Shown piece after piece: positions 43,176 to 51,286 of a stretch of DNA of 64,000 bases (the first letter of the stretch is position 1; every line of letters begins with the position of its first letter). Source of the DNA: an uncultured Porphyromonadaceae bacterium (GTDB lineage Bacteria > Bacteroidota > Bacteroidia > Bacteroidales > Muribaculaceae). Below the pieces are notes generated by a model that saw only the letters and a program-made list of their open reading frames with translations, was not told where the DNA came from and made no database searches. The stretch is taken from assembly GCA_902491625.1 (NCBI GenBank), contig CABUIO010000005.1, positions 28,883 through 92,882 on the forward strand, read 5' to 3'. The position numbers and the translations under genes were made by a program.

Positions 43176-44650
43176 CGCAGGAGTTTGAAGACGTCGCGTC
43201 CTTCCGCGGTCACGACCTCCACGACATAAACTCGGTCGCTGAAGTCGGAAGTGTTGACAGATGCCGTAGTGGCGTATGGCTCCACGTGGAACGCTTTGGC
43301 GCCTCCGGTCAGATAGACGGCCACGGATTCAATCTCGTAAGGGGAGGAGATGCGGAGTATCCGACCCTCGAACCATGCCTTGACAGAGGACGCATCGGCC
43401 ACTGTATCGCCGACGCCGAGGACCTGGCGCACTTTGAATTCCTTCCACTGCGGCGCACTCTCCCAGACTTTTCCGGTGTCGGCGGCCACGACGAGTTCCA
43501 CCTCCGGCTGATTGATGCCGGCGAAGACGTCGCTGCCAAGCTCGGGCACGCGGTCGCCCAAGGCGGTAGCGTCGATCTCCTTGAGTCCGGTCATTCCTTC
43601 AAGAGCGCCGTCGGCGAGACTGACAAGCGCAGGGGAGAGGATAAGCTTCTCGGCCTGATTGTCAAGAAATGCATAAGCTCCGACTTCGGTGGCGTCGGAT
43701 AGGATTCCGTTCTCGCCGTGAATGAGAGCTGCGGCTCCGGCAAAGGTATATGCGGGCACCGTGGCAATGCCGTCGGCCTTCACCTCCTTGAGCGCCTTGT
43801 CGTAGAAGAAGACACCCTGGCCAAGCGTGAGGGCGCCATCCTCGACTGTGGCCTGTTCAAGGGCGTCACAGCGCGCGAAACCGAAATCGCCGACCTCGCT
43901 CACGGAGGAAGGCACGACGATGCCTGTAAGTCCGGAATGCGTGAACGCCTGCTCGCCGACGTAGTCGAGCGAGGAGGGGAGGGTGGCGGCGGTCAGCGCT
44001 GTGCATCCGGCGAACGCTCCGGTGCCGACTTCGCCAAGTCGGGCGGGAAGTTTCAGGTCGGCAAGAAGGTTATCGGAGCGGAAAGCGTAGTCCGCGATCT
44101 TCTCCAGCGAGGAAGCTGAGAGATCGGCGGAAGCGAGCGCGTCGCATCCTGCAAAGCTGTAAGCACCGAGATCCGCGACAGACGCCGGCAGTGTGATTGC
44201 GGTGAGCTTGTCGCAGTCATAGAACGCGTAGTCGCCGACCGAGCGCAGTTTTTCGGGAAGTGTTATGGCCGCGAAATCATTTCCGGCGAGGGAGTGGCTG
44301 CCGATCGCCGTCAGCGACTCCGGAAGCACCACAGAGGTGAAGTGCTTGCCGAAGAAGATTCCGGCCGGCAGATAGTCGGCGGCGAAATCGCCCTCGGACA
44401 GCGGCAGTGGACGGTCGGGGGTGTACGCCGCGATCGAGACGGCGGAGAGGTCGAGATCCTTCAGCTGCGGAAGGGTGGAGATGGTGAGAAGGTCGCGCAC
44501 GTCGATCGTGCCGCCCACTTTAAGGGAAGTTATGGAAGCCGTGTCGTCGCCCAAGAGCGAAGCGAGTTCGCCGGGAGTGGCATCGGTCACGTCAGCGGCC
44601 GTGACAGGCAATGCGACAGCGGCAAAGAGAGAGAGAACGGATATTTTCAC
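43172..44650 (-). CDS. BspA-like leucine-rich-repeat protein with T9SS-type tail
   Basis: 492 aa from a GTG at 44648-44650; no ATG is available in frame. The signal peptide starts at once (MKISVLSLFAAVALPVTAADV). About ten TpLRR repeats follow from residue 80 to 370 (LPESLTAIGSHSLAGNDFAA). The last about 65 residues (SSVKAWFEGRILRISSPYEI to DVFKLLR) look like a T9SS type A sorting domain, making this a fourth T9SS cargo. First gene of the leftward LRR-LRR-trmB-mrp run. Confidence 0.85.
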   Translation of the reverse strand: MKISVLSLFAAVALPVTAADVTDATPGELASLLGDDTASITSLKVGGTIDVRDLLTISTLPQLKDLDLSAVSIAAYTPDRPLPLSEGDFAADYLPAGIFFGKHFTSVVLPESLTAIGSHSLAGNDFAAITLPEKLRSVGDYAFYDCDKLTAITLPASVADLGAYSFAGCDALASADLSASSLEKIADYAFRSDNLLADLKLPARLGEVGTGAFAGCTALTAATLPSSLDYVGEQAFTHSGLTGIVVPSSVSEVGDFGFARCDALEQATVEDGALTLGQGVFFYDKALKEVKADGIATVPAYTFAGAAALIHGENGILSDATEVGAYAFLDNQAEKLILSPALVSLADGALEGMTGLKEIDATALGDRVPELGSDVFAGINQPEVELVVAADTGKVWESAPQWKEFKVRQVLGVGDTVADASSVKAWFEGRILRISSPYEIESVAVYLTGGAKAFHVEPYATTASVNTSDFSDRVYVVEVVTAEGRDVFKLLR

Positions 44651-44739
44651 GATTATGTTTTCTTATTGTAACGTGTTAATATTATGGATTATTGCGAATT
44701 GAAAATTTGATTCAATATTCCTTGAAACTATAGCCAGAG

Positions 44740-44915
44740 ATGTGTCCGATAGCGACCTGCAACGCCGTCCGGAAGGTGCCGATACGACCCTGCAAAACCG
44801 TCCCAAAGGTAGCTGAAATAGCCGATGACGGCCTGTAAGGCCGTCCCGAATGTAGCCCGGGGCGTCAGCTCCGGGAATCTCGGCAACCACGACAACGAGC
44901 CCCTGCGGGGCGAGC
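44740..44915. repeat. Degenerate tandem REP-like repeats
   Basis: On the minus strand, three units of about 40 bp resemble ATTCGGGACGGCCTTACAGG and end in ATCGG. One contains the palindromic core CCGGAGCTGACGC..CCGGG. This core is shared with 45439-45553, on the other side of the RAYT pseudogene. Confidence 0.7.
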
Positions 44916-44920
44916 CGAAT

Positions 44921-45382
44921 CTATTCAAGATCGGATGGAAGATAATCATCTTGATAATCGATATTGGATGCTCTCAATAATTTTTCAATTTCGTCTCTGA
45001 AGCTCATATTATAATGATGTCTTTCCTGATTTTTAACATAATTTGTAATCATATCAACATCTCTATGCGAGTAACTGAATCTTCCTCCACCAACCTGCCA
45101 AGCGAAGTTGCCAAGGCAAAGATGATTGTCGTTTATCCATTTGGACGACACAGACTTTATTGTCCGGAGAACGTCTTTGGGAGCCGGAGCATTGTTACCC
45201 ATCTATAGAAATACATGTACATGATCTTTAATGCCACCGATAGCAATAGGATGACACCCACATCGCAAAACCGTTTGGCCTATGACGGCATATAGTTGGT
45301 TCTGCCATCGGTAATCGATCATTCCGAGTCTGTATTTCACGCCAAATACAAACATCATATATATCGCGGAATACGAGTTCAT
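44921..45382 (-). pseudogene. REP-associated (IS200-like, Y1/HUH) transposase broken by one stop codon
   Basis: From the ATG at 45382 I translate 59 residues ending GGIKDHVHVFL, then an in-frame TAG (45203-45205). The same frame then continues MGNNAPAPKDVLRTIKSVSS to the TAG at 44921. The HUH motif (HVH) precedes the stop and the tyrosine segment (NYVKNQERHHYN) follows it, so a single base change has split a complete RAYT gene of about 153 codons. The most likely original is TCG (Ser). REP-like repeats flank it on both sides. Confidence 0.85.
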
Positions 45383-45438
45383 TTGCCGATTTTTCGGGTC
45401 GCCCTTACAGGGCTCCTTTTACGTTTACTTCGTTTTCC

Positions 45439-45553
45439 CGGAGCTGACGCTCCGGGCTACAGTCGGATCAGCCTTACAGGCTGTATACGTATATTTGCTT
45501 TCTCCGAACTGACGCTCCGGGCTACAGTCGGATCAGCCTTACAGGCTGTATAT
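45439..45553. repeat. 65-bp-period REP-like tandem repeat
   Basis: Two identical 44-bp blocks, 45444-45487 and 45509-45552, each with a hairpin (GACGCTCCGGGC; CAGCCTTACAGGCTG). A third, partial unit starts near 45405 (CGCCCTTACAGGGC). No spacers of CRISPR type. Confidence 0.85.
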
Positions 45554-45570
45554 GACGGAATCAGATCATA

Positions 45571-47547
45571 TCAGGCGTCGATATTGGCGTAGGTGGCGTG
45601 CTCCTCGATGAAGTCGCGGCGCGGTGCCACGTCCTCGCCCATGAGCATGGCGAAGATGCGGTCGGCCTCGGCGGCATTGGTGAGAGTGACCTGCTTGAGG
45701 ATTCGGTTTTCGGGATCCATGGTCGTCTCCCATAGCTGCGCGGGATCCATCTCGCCAAGACCTTTGTATCGCTGTAGGTTCAGACGCTCGCGGTGGCCTC
45801 CGCACTCCTTGTCGACGAATGCCTGCACCTGCTGGTCGTTCCAGCAGTAGTCATAGACTTTCTTGTTGTTCTTGACCGTACACTTATAGAGCGGCGGCGT
45901 GGCGATGTAGAGGTAGCCGTTCTCGATGATGGGACGTATGCGACGGAAGAAGAATGTCATCAGCAGGGTTGCGATGTGGGCGCCGTCGACGTCGGCATCG
46001 GTCATCACGATGATCTTGTGGTAGCGGAGTTTGGAGAGGTTGGCCTCCTTGGGATCCTCCTCGGTGCCGATTGTGACACCCAAAGCCCTGAATATGCTCA
46101 CGATGGAGTCGCTCTCGAAGACCTTGTGGTCCATCGCTTTCTCGACATTGAGAATCTTGCCTCGCAACGGCAGGACAGCCTGATAGATGGGGTTGCGTCC
46201 CTGCTTTGCGGAACCGCCTGCGGAGTCTCCCTCGACGAGGAAAAGCTCACACTCCTCGGCCATGCGGCTCTTGCAGTCGGCAAGCTTGCCGGGGAGTCCG
46301 GCGCCGCCGAGCGGAGTCTTACGCTGCACCTTGTTGCGTGCGTCGTATGCGGCCTTGCGCGCCTGAGCGGCGAGCACGACCTTGTCGACGATAGCGCGTG
46401 CCTGCTTGGGGTGCTCCTCGAGATAGTTGCCGAGCACCTCGGAGACAGCCTGCTGCACCACGCCGGAGATCTCGCTGTTGCCGAGTTTCGTCTTGGTCTG
46501 TCCCTCGAACTGAGGCTCCATCACCTTGACGGAAACGACAGCCGTCAGACCTTCGCGGAAGTCGGATGGATCGATCTCGACCTTGGCTTTCTCAAGGAGT
46601 CCGGCCTCGTCGGCGTATTTCTTGAGGGTGCGCGTGAGTCCGGCACGGAAGCCGGCGAGATGCGTACCGCCCTCTATGGTGTTGATATTGTTGACGTAGG
46701 AATAGATATTCTCGTTGAAGGAGGTGTTGTAGGTCATCGCCACTTCGACCGGGACGCCGTTCTTCTCGGTGTTGATGTGGATGATGTCCTCGATCAGGTG
46801 TTCCTTGTTGGCGTCGATGTATTTCACGAACTCCTTCAGTCCCTCGTCGCTGTGGAAACGCTGGGTGCGGGGATTGCCCTCCTCGTCGCGCTCGCGCATG
46901 TCGGTGAGGGTGAGGGTGATTCCGGCGTTCAGATAGGCGAGGTCGCGCAGACGGTGTGCAAGGGTCCCGTAGTCGTAGACAGTCTCGGTGAAGATCGAGG
47001 CGTCGGGATGGAAGAGGATGGTCGTGCCGGTGTGGTCGGTCTCTCCGATCACCTCAAGAGAGGTCGTAGGCTTGCCGAAGGCGTACTCCTGCATGAAGAT
47101 CTTGCCGTCGCGGCACACCTCGGCGCGCAGATAGTCGGAGAGGGCGTTGACGCAGCTCACACCCACACCGTGCAGACCGCCGGAAACCTTGTAGGATCCT
47201 TTGTCGAATTTACCGCCGGCATGAAGGACCGTGAGTACGACCTCAAGCGCGGGCTTGTGCATCTTCTCGTGCATGTCGACAGGGATGCCTCGACCGTTGT
47301 CCACGACCTTGATGGAGTTGTCTTCCAGAATCGTCACCTCAATGTGGGTGGCGTAACCGGCAAGAGCCTCGTCGATGGAGTTGTCCACGACCTCATAGAC
47401 AAGATGATGGAGTCCGCGGACCGAAATGTCGCCGATATACATGGCCGGGCGTTTGCGCACAGCCTCCAGACCCTCAAGCACTGTAATATTGTCGGCGCCA
47501 TACTGCTTTGCGCCTTCCTCGTTGGTTAAGATATCTTCTTCCTGCAT
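45571..47547 (-). CDS. gyrB: DNA gyrase subunit B
   Basis: 658 aa. GHKL ATPase domain (VDNSIDEALAGY, DNGRGIPVDMH, GGLHGVGVSCVNALS), transducer domain and TOPRIM domain (LVEGDSAGGSAKQGRN). The C-terminal QRYKGLGEMDPAQLWETTMD motif marks gyrase B rather than ParE. Normal length for Bacteroidetes. A leader of about 150 bases contains a tRNA-like relic. Confidence 0.96.
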   Translation of the reverse strand: MQEEDILTNEEGAKQYGADNITVLEGLEAVRKRPAMYIGDISVRGLHHLVYEVVDNSIDEALAGYATHIEVTILEDNSIKVVDNGRGIPVDMHEKMHKPALEVVLTVLHAGGKFDKGSYKVSGGLHGVGVSCVNALSDYLRAEVCRDGKIFMQEYAFGKPTTSLEVIGETDHTGTTILFHPDASIFTETVYDYGTLAHRLRDLAYLNAGITLTLTDMRERDEEGNPRTQRFHSDEGLKEFVKYIDANKEHLIEDIIHINTEKNGVPVEVAMTYNTSFNENIYSYVNNINTIEGGTHLAGFRAGLTRTLKKYADEAGLLEKAKVEIDPSDFREGLTAVVSVKVMEPQFEGQTKTKLGNSEISGVVQQAVSEVLGNYLEEHPKQARAIVDKVVLAAQARKAAYDARNKVQRKTPLGGAGLPGKLADCKSRMAEECELFLVEGDSAGGSAKQGRNPIYQAVLPLRGKILNVEKAMDHKVFESDSIVSIFRALGVTIGTEEDPKEANLSKLRYHKIIVMTDADVDGAHIATLLMTFFFRRIRPIIENGYLYIATPPLYKCTVKNNKKVYDYCWNDQQVQAFVDKECGGHRERLNLQRYKGLGEMDPAQLWETTMDPENRILKQVTLTNAAEADRIFAMLMGEDVAPRRDFIEEHATYANIDA

Positions 47548-47591
47548 TGTGTTATAAGTTTTATCAGCGGCCTGACCAATCGCTTCCCTTA

Positions 47592-47640
47592 TCGCGGAAT
47601 CACCTCCGTGACATAGACTTAACCGACTGAGCTACCGCGA
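47592..47640 (-). pseudogene. tRNA-like relic in the gyrB leader
   Basis: Minus-strand 49-nt sequence: ends TCGCGG and CCGCGA pair as a 6-bp acceptor-like stem. Next comes a D-arm-like GTAGCTCAGTCGGTTAAGTC, then a 5-bp hairpin (GTCAC-GGAG-GTGAT) where the T-arm would be. The anticodon arm and the TTCGA loop are missing, so it is not a working tRNA. Confidence 0.55.
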
Positions 47641-47701
47641 CATAAACATTCGCGACAGCCGGCCGGCATTACAAATCAGCGACATGGCCGCAAATTCCTT
47701 A

Positions 47702-47709
47702 CAAAATTA
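47702..47709 (-). promoter_or_regulatory. -7 box of gyrB
   Basis: Minus-strand TAATTTTG preceded by GATTTTTTTGC, about 155 bp before the gyrB ATG. It would start a transcript near 47695 and put the tRNA-like relic in the leader. Confidence 0.55.
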
Positions 47710-47801
47710 GCAAAAAAATCTCACATTCCCAACACCCTCGGAAAGCCTCCGGTCATAAAAAATGTTTATCCGCCGACTGTCTGACGCAAAGAGAAAAAGA
47801 C

Positions 47802-48044
47802 TCAGCGGTTGCGCTGCGGGTCGAGCATCGAGCGGCGCACAGCCGACGCCCGCGAGGCATCGTCGTCGTAGTCGCGTTTCAGTATATCAGGAAAGAAAAA
47901 CAGTTTGAAAACCAGAAAGATAATGGCAAGTTTCACGATAATGAGAAGCCACAGCCAGCGCCCGGTGGTCATCTCGCGGAATCCATCGCGATAAAACCGC
48001 CATATTCTCACCGGAAGCATCGGGCGCTGTACCGTATCTCTCAC
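47802..48044 (-). CDS. Small DUF4492-type membrane protein
   Basis: 80 aa from a GTG at 48044; an ATG at 48020 gives 72 aa and is equally possible. One TM (WLWLLIIVKLAIIFLVFKLF) follows the motif RFYRDGFREMTTGRWLW, which I recognise as the DUF4492 pattern. The C-terminus is charged. DUF4492 genes often neighbour cytochrome bd oxidase genes, but none is seen here. Function unknown. Confidence 0.75.
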   Translation of the reverse strand: MRDTVQRPMLPVRIWRFYRDGFREMTTGRWLWLLIIVKLAIIFLVFKLFFFPDILKRDYDDDASRASAVRRSMLDPQRNR

Positions 48045-48115
48045 CTTCTTTGCTTTTTACAAGTTAAAGAATGTTAAATCTTCGCGCGACATTTCACACT
48101 TTCGGCAAAAGTGTG

Positions 48116-48192
48116 TAATTTTGCGCCGTGTTTTTCATGGTATTAGATTTAAGGTTAGAGGATTAGTTGTCGCGAGACAATTAATCTTTTTT
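48116..48192 (+). ncRNA. Candidate small RNA with promoter and intrinsic terminator
   Basis: Plus-strand -7 box TAATTTTG at 48116-48123. About 38 bases further is an 11-bp stem (GATTAGTTGTC / GACAATTAATC, one G-U pair) with GCGA loop at 48161-48186, followed by six T's. Genes on both sides are on the minus strand, so the terminator serves no annotated gene. Predicted transcript of about 60 nt. A nine-codon ORF (MVLDLRLED, from 48137) lies inside; no good -33 element. Confidence 0.45.
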
Positions 48193-48202
48193 CTTTTCCA
48201 GG

Positions 48203-48252
48203 GCTTTAAAGACTTTAAGGTCATTAATGGCCTAAAGACCCTAAAGTCCTGA
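48203..48252. repeat. Copy of the TTTAAAG intergenic repeat
   Basis: CTTTAAAGACTTTAAGGTC (48204-48222), identical to 41354-41372, followed by a roughly inverted form (GGCCTAAAGACCCTAAAGTC). Confidence 0.75.
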
Positions 48253-48264
48253 AAATCATCAGCC

Positions 48265-48768
48265 TCAATCTTTTTTGACTGACATCAGCGCCTGCTTCGC
48301 GGCATCGAGATGCGAGGCATCGTAGATGGCGATCGCCTTGATGTAACGCTTGCCGCCGTCGAGCACTTCCACACCGACATGCATCCCTTCGAGCTTACCC
48401 TCTACGCATGCGCCCTCAAGTCCGTTGACACTCACTTTCGTAAGTTTGGCCTCCTGAAGATGAAGGTCGGTCACGACGCGTTTGCAGATCTCGTACGCGC
48501 CGTTGGCCGAAGCCTTCGAATCCTTCTCGATCTTGACGGAAAGGCCGAAAGAGCCGTCGGGACTTTTCACCACCGCCTCGTTGCCCTCCATGTTGACGGG
48601 CATTCCCTGCGGCACCTTGAAAGTGTAACCGTTGAAGAAGAAATCGACATAGTCATTGGTCGAAGTCACAGTCTCGGCTACAACTTCGTCGGTTATCTGA
48701 GCGTGGACGCCAGCCGTCATGCCGCCTGAGGCAAGAAGGAGAGCCATTATAAATCCTGATCTTTTCAT
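48265..48768 (-). CDS. Secreted protein of unknown function
   Basis: 167 aa from the ATG at 48768 (MKRSGFIMALLLASGG); the codons upstream begin with TTG and are unlikely. The signal peptide ends near residue 24 (AGVHAQ). The mature part is beta-rich (YVDFFFNGYTFKVPQGMPV) and soluble, with one Cys pair candidate. I recognise no family. It starts 5 bp after the TatD-like stop codon, so it ends the rnpA-yidD-tatD run. Confidence 0.75.
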   Translation of the reverse strand: MKRSGFIMALLLASGGMTAGVHAQITDEVVAETVTSTNDYVDFFFNGYTFKVPQGMPVNMEGNEAVVKSPDGSFGLSVKIEKDSKASANGAYEICKRVVTDLHLQEAKLTKVSVNGLEGACVEGKLEGMHVGVEVLDGGKRYIKAIAIYDASHLDAAKQALMSVKKD

Positions 48769-48773
48769 ATAAT

Positions 48774-49421
48774 TCAATTTTCTATTGTTTTATCTGTTTG
48801 AAGTTCGAAAAGCCGCATCATATTTGCGGCAACCACCGGCGTGAGATCCTCGCCGACAGCCTCGCTCATACGCACGATGATCTCCTTGATGGAGAGCTTC
48901 GACTCGTCGGTCTCGGCGAAAATCATCTCTCGGGGAAGCGACCTCAATGTCTCGGCATTGAAATGCTCGCCAAAAGAGAACATGCATCCGGCTCTCAACA
49001 ACTGCTGCGCCGGCTGCGGCTTCCCACGGAAACCATGAATCACCCACGGCTGCGAGGCACCGCTCTGACGCCGCCATCCCGCAATCATGTCCAAAGTCTT
49101 GACACTGTGTACGATAAGCGGTTTCCGCAACTGCTCGCTGAGATTCACCTGGCGACGGAACGCGAGCGTCTGAAGCATCATCGCGCCTCCGCGCACACCG
49201 TCGAATCCGGCCTCACCGATGGCGACGACACATTCCCGCGAAGCAACGGCAGCCAAAGCGTCGCATTGGCGCTCGACATCGTCCGGAGTCGCGCCGAGAT
49301 ACCACGGATGCACGCCGACCGAATACAGCTGCCCCTCCGCAGGAGCGAAGTCCTCAGGAGCAACCGAGATGATACCCTCGGGGTAGGGCGCGGCGCGATG
49401 TGTGTGCAGGTCGAGAAGCAT
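48774..49421 (-). CDS. TatD-family metal-dependent hydrolase
   Basis: 215 aa. TIM-barrel amidohydrolase pattern: DLHTHR (His6, His8), GVHPWYLG, VAIGEAGFD, LIVHSVKT, a HGF segment and FAETDES. It keeps most TatD metal ligands but is shorter than E. coli TatD (about 260 aa). Likely a 3'-5' exonuclease or deoxyribonuclease, or a relative with another substrate. 35 bp after yidD. Confidence 0.88.
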   Translation of the reverse strand: MLLDLHTHRAAPYPEGIISVAPEDFAPAEGQLYSVGVHPWYLGATPDDVERQCDALAAVASRECVVAIGEAGFDGVRGGAMMLQTLAFRRQVNLSEQLRKPLIVHSVKTLDMIAGWRRQSGASQPWVIHGFRGKPQPAQQLLRAGCMFSFGEHFNAETLRSLPREMIFAETDESKLSIKEIIVRMSEAVGEDLTPVVAANMMRLFELQTDKTIEN

Positions 49422-49456
49422 TGTTGACTATATAACAATTTTCGGGAACATTAATC

Positions 49457-49699
49457 TCACGGAACCGGATCGTAGCCACTGCCTCCCCAGGGATGGCACC
49501 GGCATATTCTCCTGACCGCCAGCCAGCTACCCTTCAGCGGGCCATGCTTGCGCAACGCCTCCACAGCATACTGGCTGCACGTGGGTGTGAAGCGACACGA
49601 AGGCCCGAGCATCGGCGAGATGCAGAGCTGATAGAAGCGTATCGGCAGAATCAACACCGCCGCGACAGCGCCGCCGAGCCATCCGAGCAGCTTTCTCAT
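49457..49699 (-). CDS. yidD: Membrane protein insertion efficiency factor YidD
   Basis: 80 aa. One hydrophobic N-terminal helix, then the YidD core YQLCISPMLGPSCRFTPTCS and RRICRCHPWGGSGYDPVP. Assists YidC-dependent insertion. Overlaps rnpA by 4 bp, the classic rnpA-yidD arrangement. rpmH is not next to rnpA here. Confidence 0.96.
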   Translation of the reverse strand: MRKLLGWLGGAVAAVLILPIRFYQLCISPMLGPSCRFTPTCSQYAVEALRKHGPLKGSWLAVRRICRCHPWGGSGYDPVP

Positions 49700-50211
49700 T
49701 GCGTCTCGCCTTTCCCGGCAGCATCCGCAGCCGCCGCCTCAAGACGCGACATGATATGGGTCATGCGCTGCGAAATCACCCTGTAGGGGAGTTTCTCGTT
49801 GCTCACGTAAAGCAGCGCGACACTCATCGAAAGACCGCTGTCGGAAAGATGCCCGCGCAGCGGCACGCGACTCAGACGCCACGCCTCGCGCACGAGACGG
49901 CGCAGACGCACGCGATCCACCGCATGGCGCATCTTGCGCTTGGGGATATTGACCATCATCTGCAGCGACTCGATGTTCATGCGCCGCAGACGCTCCGCCG
50001 CATCGCCACCCTCAGGGATATGACGCGACTTGAAACTCCCTACAGCCTTCTCAGCCGGAGCCACGACATAGACGACCCGCAAGGGATAGGCATAGAACGA
50101 CTTACCCTCACGGAAAAGGCGGTCGACAAGACGCTTGTGGCGCAGCCTCTCCGACTTGCCCATGCCCAGGCCGAATGTCGGCAACATTTGCTGATCGGTT
50201 TCCGTTTCCAT
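49696..50211 (-). CDS. rnpA: Ribonuclease P protein component
   Basis: 171 aa from the ATG at 50211 (METETDQQMLPTFGLG); a longer frame to 50259 is AT-rich and unlikely to be translated. Core motifs: LVDRLFREGKSF, VNIPKRKMRHAVDRVRLRRL and VREAWR. Binds RNase P RNA and pre-tRNA 5' leaders. It is longer than E. coli RnpA because of a loop around RHIPEGGDAAERLRRMN, as is common in Bacteroidetes. Confidence 0.93.
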   Translation of the reverse strand: METETDQQMLPTFGLGMGKSERLRHKRLVDRLFREGKSFYAYPLRVVYVVAPAEKAVGSFKSRHIPEGGDAAERLRRMNIESLQMMVNIPKRKMRHAVDRVRLRRLVREAWRLSRVPLRGHLSDSGLSMSVALLYVSNEKLPYRVISQRMTHIMSRLEAAAADAAGKGETQ

Positions 50212-50363
50212 CGCCACAAAAATAGTAAAAATCTCCGAAACAACCTCGATCCTAAACATCGGAAAACAAAAATCTCAAGAAAAACTCAGTAAAAATTTTC
50301 ATAAATATTTTAGTGAATAAAAGATAATTGCTATCTTTACGCAGATTTTTAAATTTCCACACT

Positions 50364-50798
50364 ATGTATCAGTATCAAGTATCTTTCGGTGACGCTATCA
50401 AGCGCGCGTTCAGCAACTATTGCTGCTTCACAGGCAGAGCCTCACGCTCGGAATATTGGTGGTTCGCTCTGTTTAACTTTATCATCAGCCTTGTATTTAC
50501 CATTGGATCGACAATAATTGGTGTAATATCCGTTACCAACGGTGAAACACCATCCAACGTCAACATCTTCACGATCTTATCATGGATCTACAGTGCAGCA
50601 GTTTTACTTCCCTCATTAGGTCTTATATTCCGCCGTCTGCACGACGCCGGACATTCCGGATGGAACTGCCTTTGGCAGCTGTTGCCCTGTATCGGCTGGA
50701 TCATCCTGATCGTCTACTACTGTCAGGAAAGCGAGCCGGAGGAGAACATCTACGGTCCTGTGCCCAACACCATCGAAGACAACGAAGTCGGCTACTGA
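50364..50798 (+). CDS. DUF805 family membrane protein
   Basis: 144 aa from the ATG at 50364 (MYQYQVSFGDAIKRAF); twelve upstream codons are AT-rich leader. The DUF805 pattern is clear: FTGRASRSEYWWFALFNFI near the start, and RRLHDAGHSGWNCLW before the last helices. Three to four TM helices. Function unknown. A -7-like box TATCTTTA is at 50332-50339. The gene is followed 3 bp later by a 31-bp copy of the RAYT 3' end. Confidence 0.9.
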   Translation: MYQYQVSFGDAIKRAFSNYCCFTGRASRSEYWWFALFNFIISLVFTIGSTIIGVISVTNGETPSNVNIFTILSWIYSAAVLLPSLGLIFRRLHDAGHSGWNCLWQLLPCIGWIILIVYYCQESEPEENIYGPVPNTIEDNEVGY

Positions 50799-50801
50799 TC
50801 C

Positions 50802-51268
50802 CGACGATTGCGGAATGTGATGAAAATCCGACCTGCGCTGCAGGTCGTTTCGCGGGGGATCGCACGCTTTCCTATGGTGGCGCTTCGCTTACCATAGGCT
50901 ATGCTTGTACCGCCGCCTGACGGCGTCGATACCGACTGCGCTACGCGCGTCGGTCCGTCGGTAAGACGAATGAAATCTACTCTACAGATTCTCTCCTATC
51001 GAACCCAATACGTATGGCGCTTCGCTTACCACCGGCTATGCTTGTACCGCCACCTGTCGGCGTCGATACCGACTGCGCTACGCGGGTCGGAAAATTCCAC
51101 CGAAATACCTATACGTTGCACAATTCCCAAACCAAGAATCCGACCCGCGTAGCGGAGTCAGTTTGAGGCCGAAAGGCCGAAAACATGTATAGCCTATGGT
51201 TAGCGAAGCGCCACCATAGGAACAAAATACCCCACAACAATCCGACCCGCGTAGCGGCGTCGGATTTT
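50802..51268. repeat. REP-like array upstream of the RAYT gene
   Basis: Two direct units (50873-50953, 51013-51090; period 140) of the form GGCGCTTCGCTTACC..GGCTATGCTTGTACCGCC..CGGCGTCGATACCGACTGCGCTACGCG, and one inverted unit (51139-51220). A short palindrome follows (51239-51268, AATCCGACCCGCGTAGCGG..). The array begins with a 31-bp sequence (50802-50832) that recurs exactly at 51733-51763. The reading frames through it are not credible genes. Confidence 0.85.
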
Positions 51269-51286
51269 CCAATCCTTATATGGAAC

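Noticed and set aside
45439..45553. Repeat-spacer pattern that might suggest a CRISPR array
   Set aside because: Only two full units with a 21-bp interval, internal hairpins, no cas genes, and the same core occurs elsewhere next to a RAYT.
47592..47640. Functional tRNA upstream of gyrB
   Set aside because: No anticodon arm and no TTCGA-type T-loop; kept only as a relic.
49176..49438. Alternative frame opposite or within the TatD-like gene
   Set aside because: The TatD frame has the metal-binding motifs; the alternative is Arg/Ser-rich and patternless.
49696..50259. Replication origin or rpmH-rnpA-dnaA region near rnpA
   Set aside because: No rpmH, dnaA or DnaA-box cluster seen around rnpA.
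50901..51152. Frames across the REP-like array (for example 83 codons at 50901)
   Set aside because: They read through repeats in arbitrary frames and share no motif with any family.
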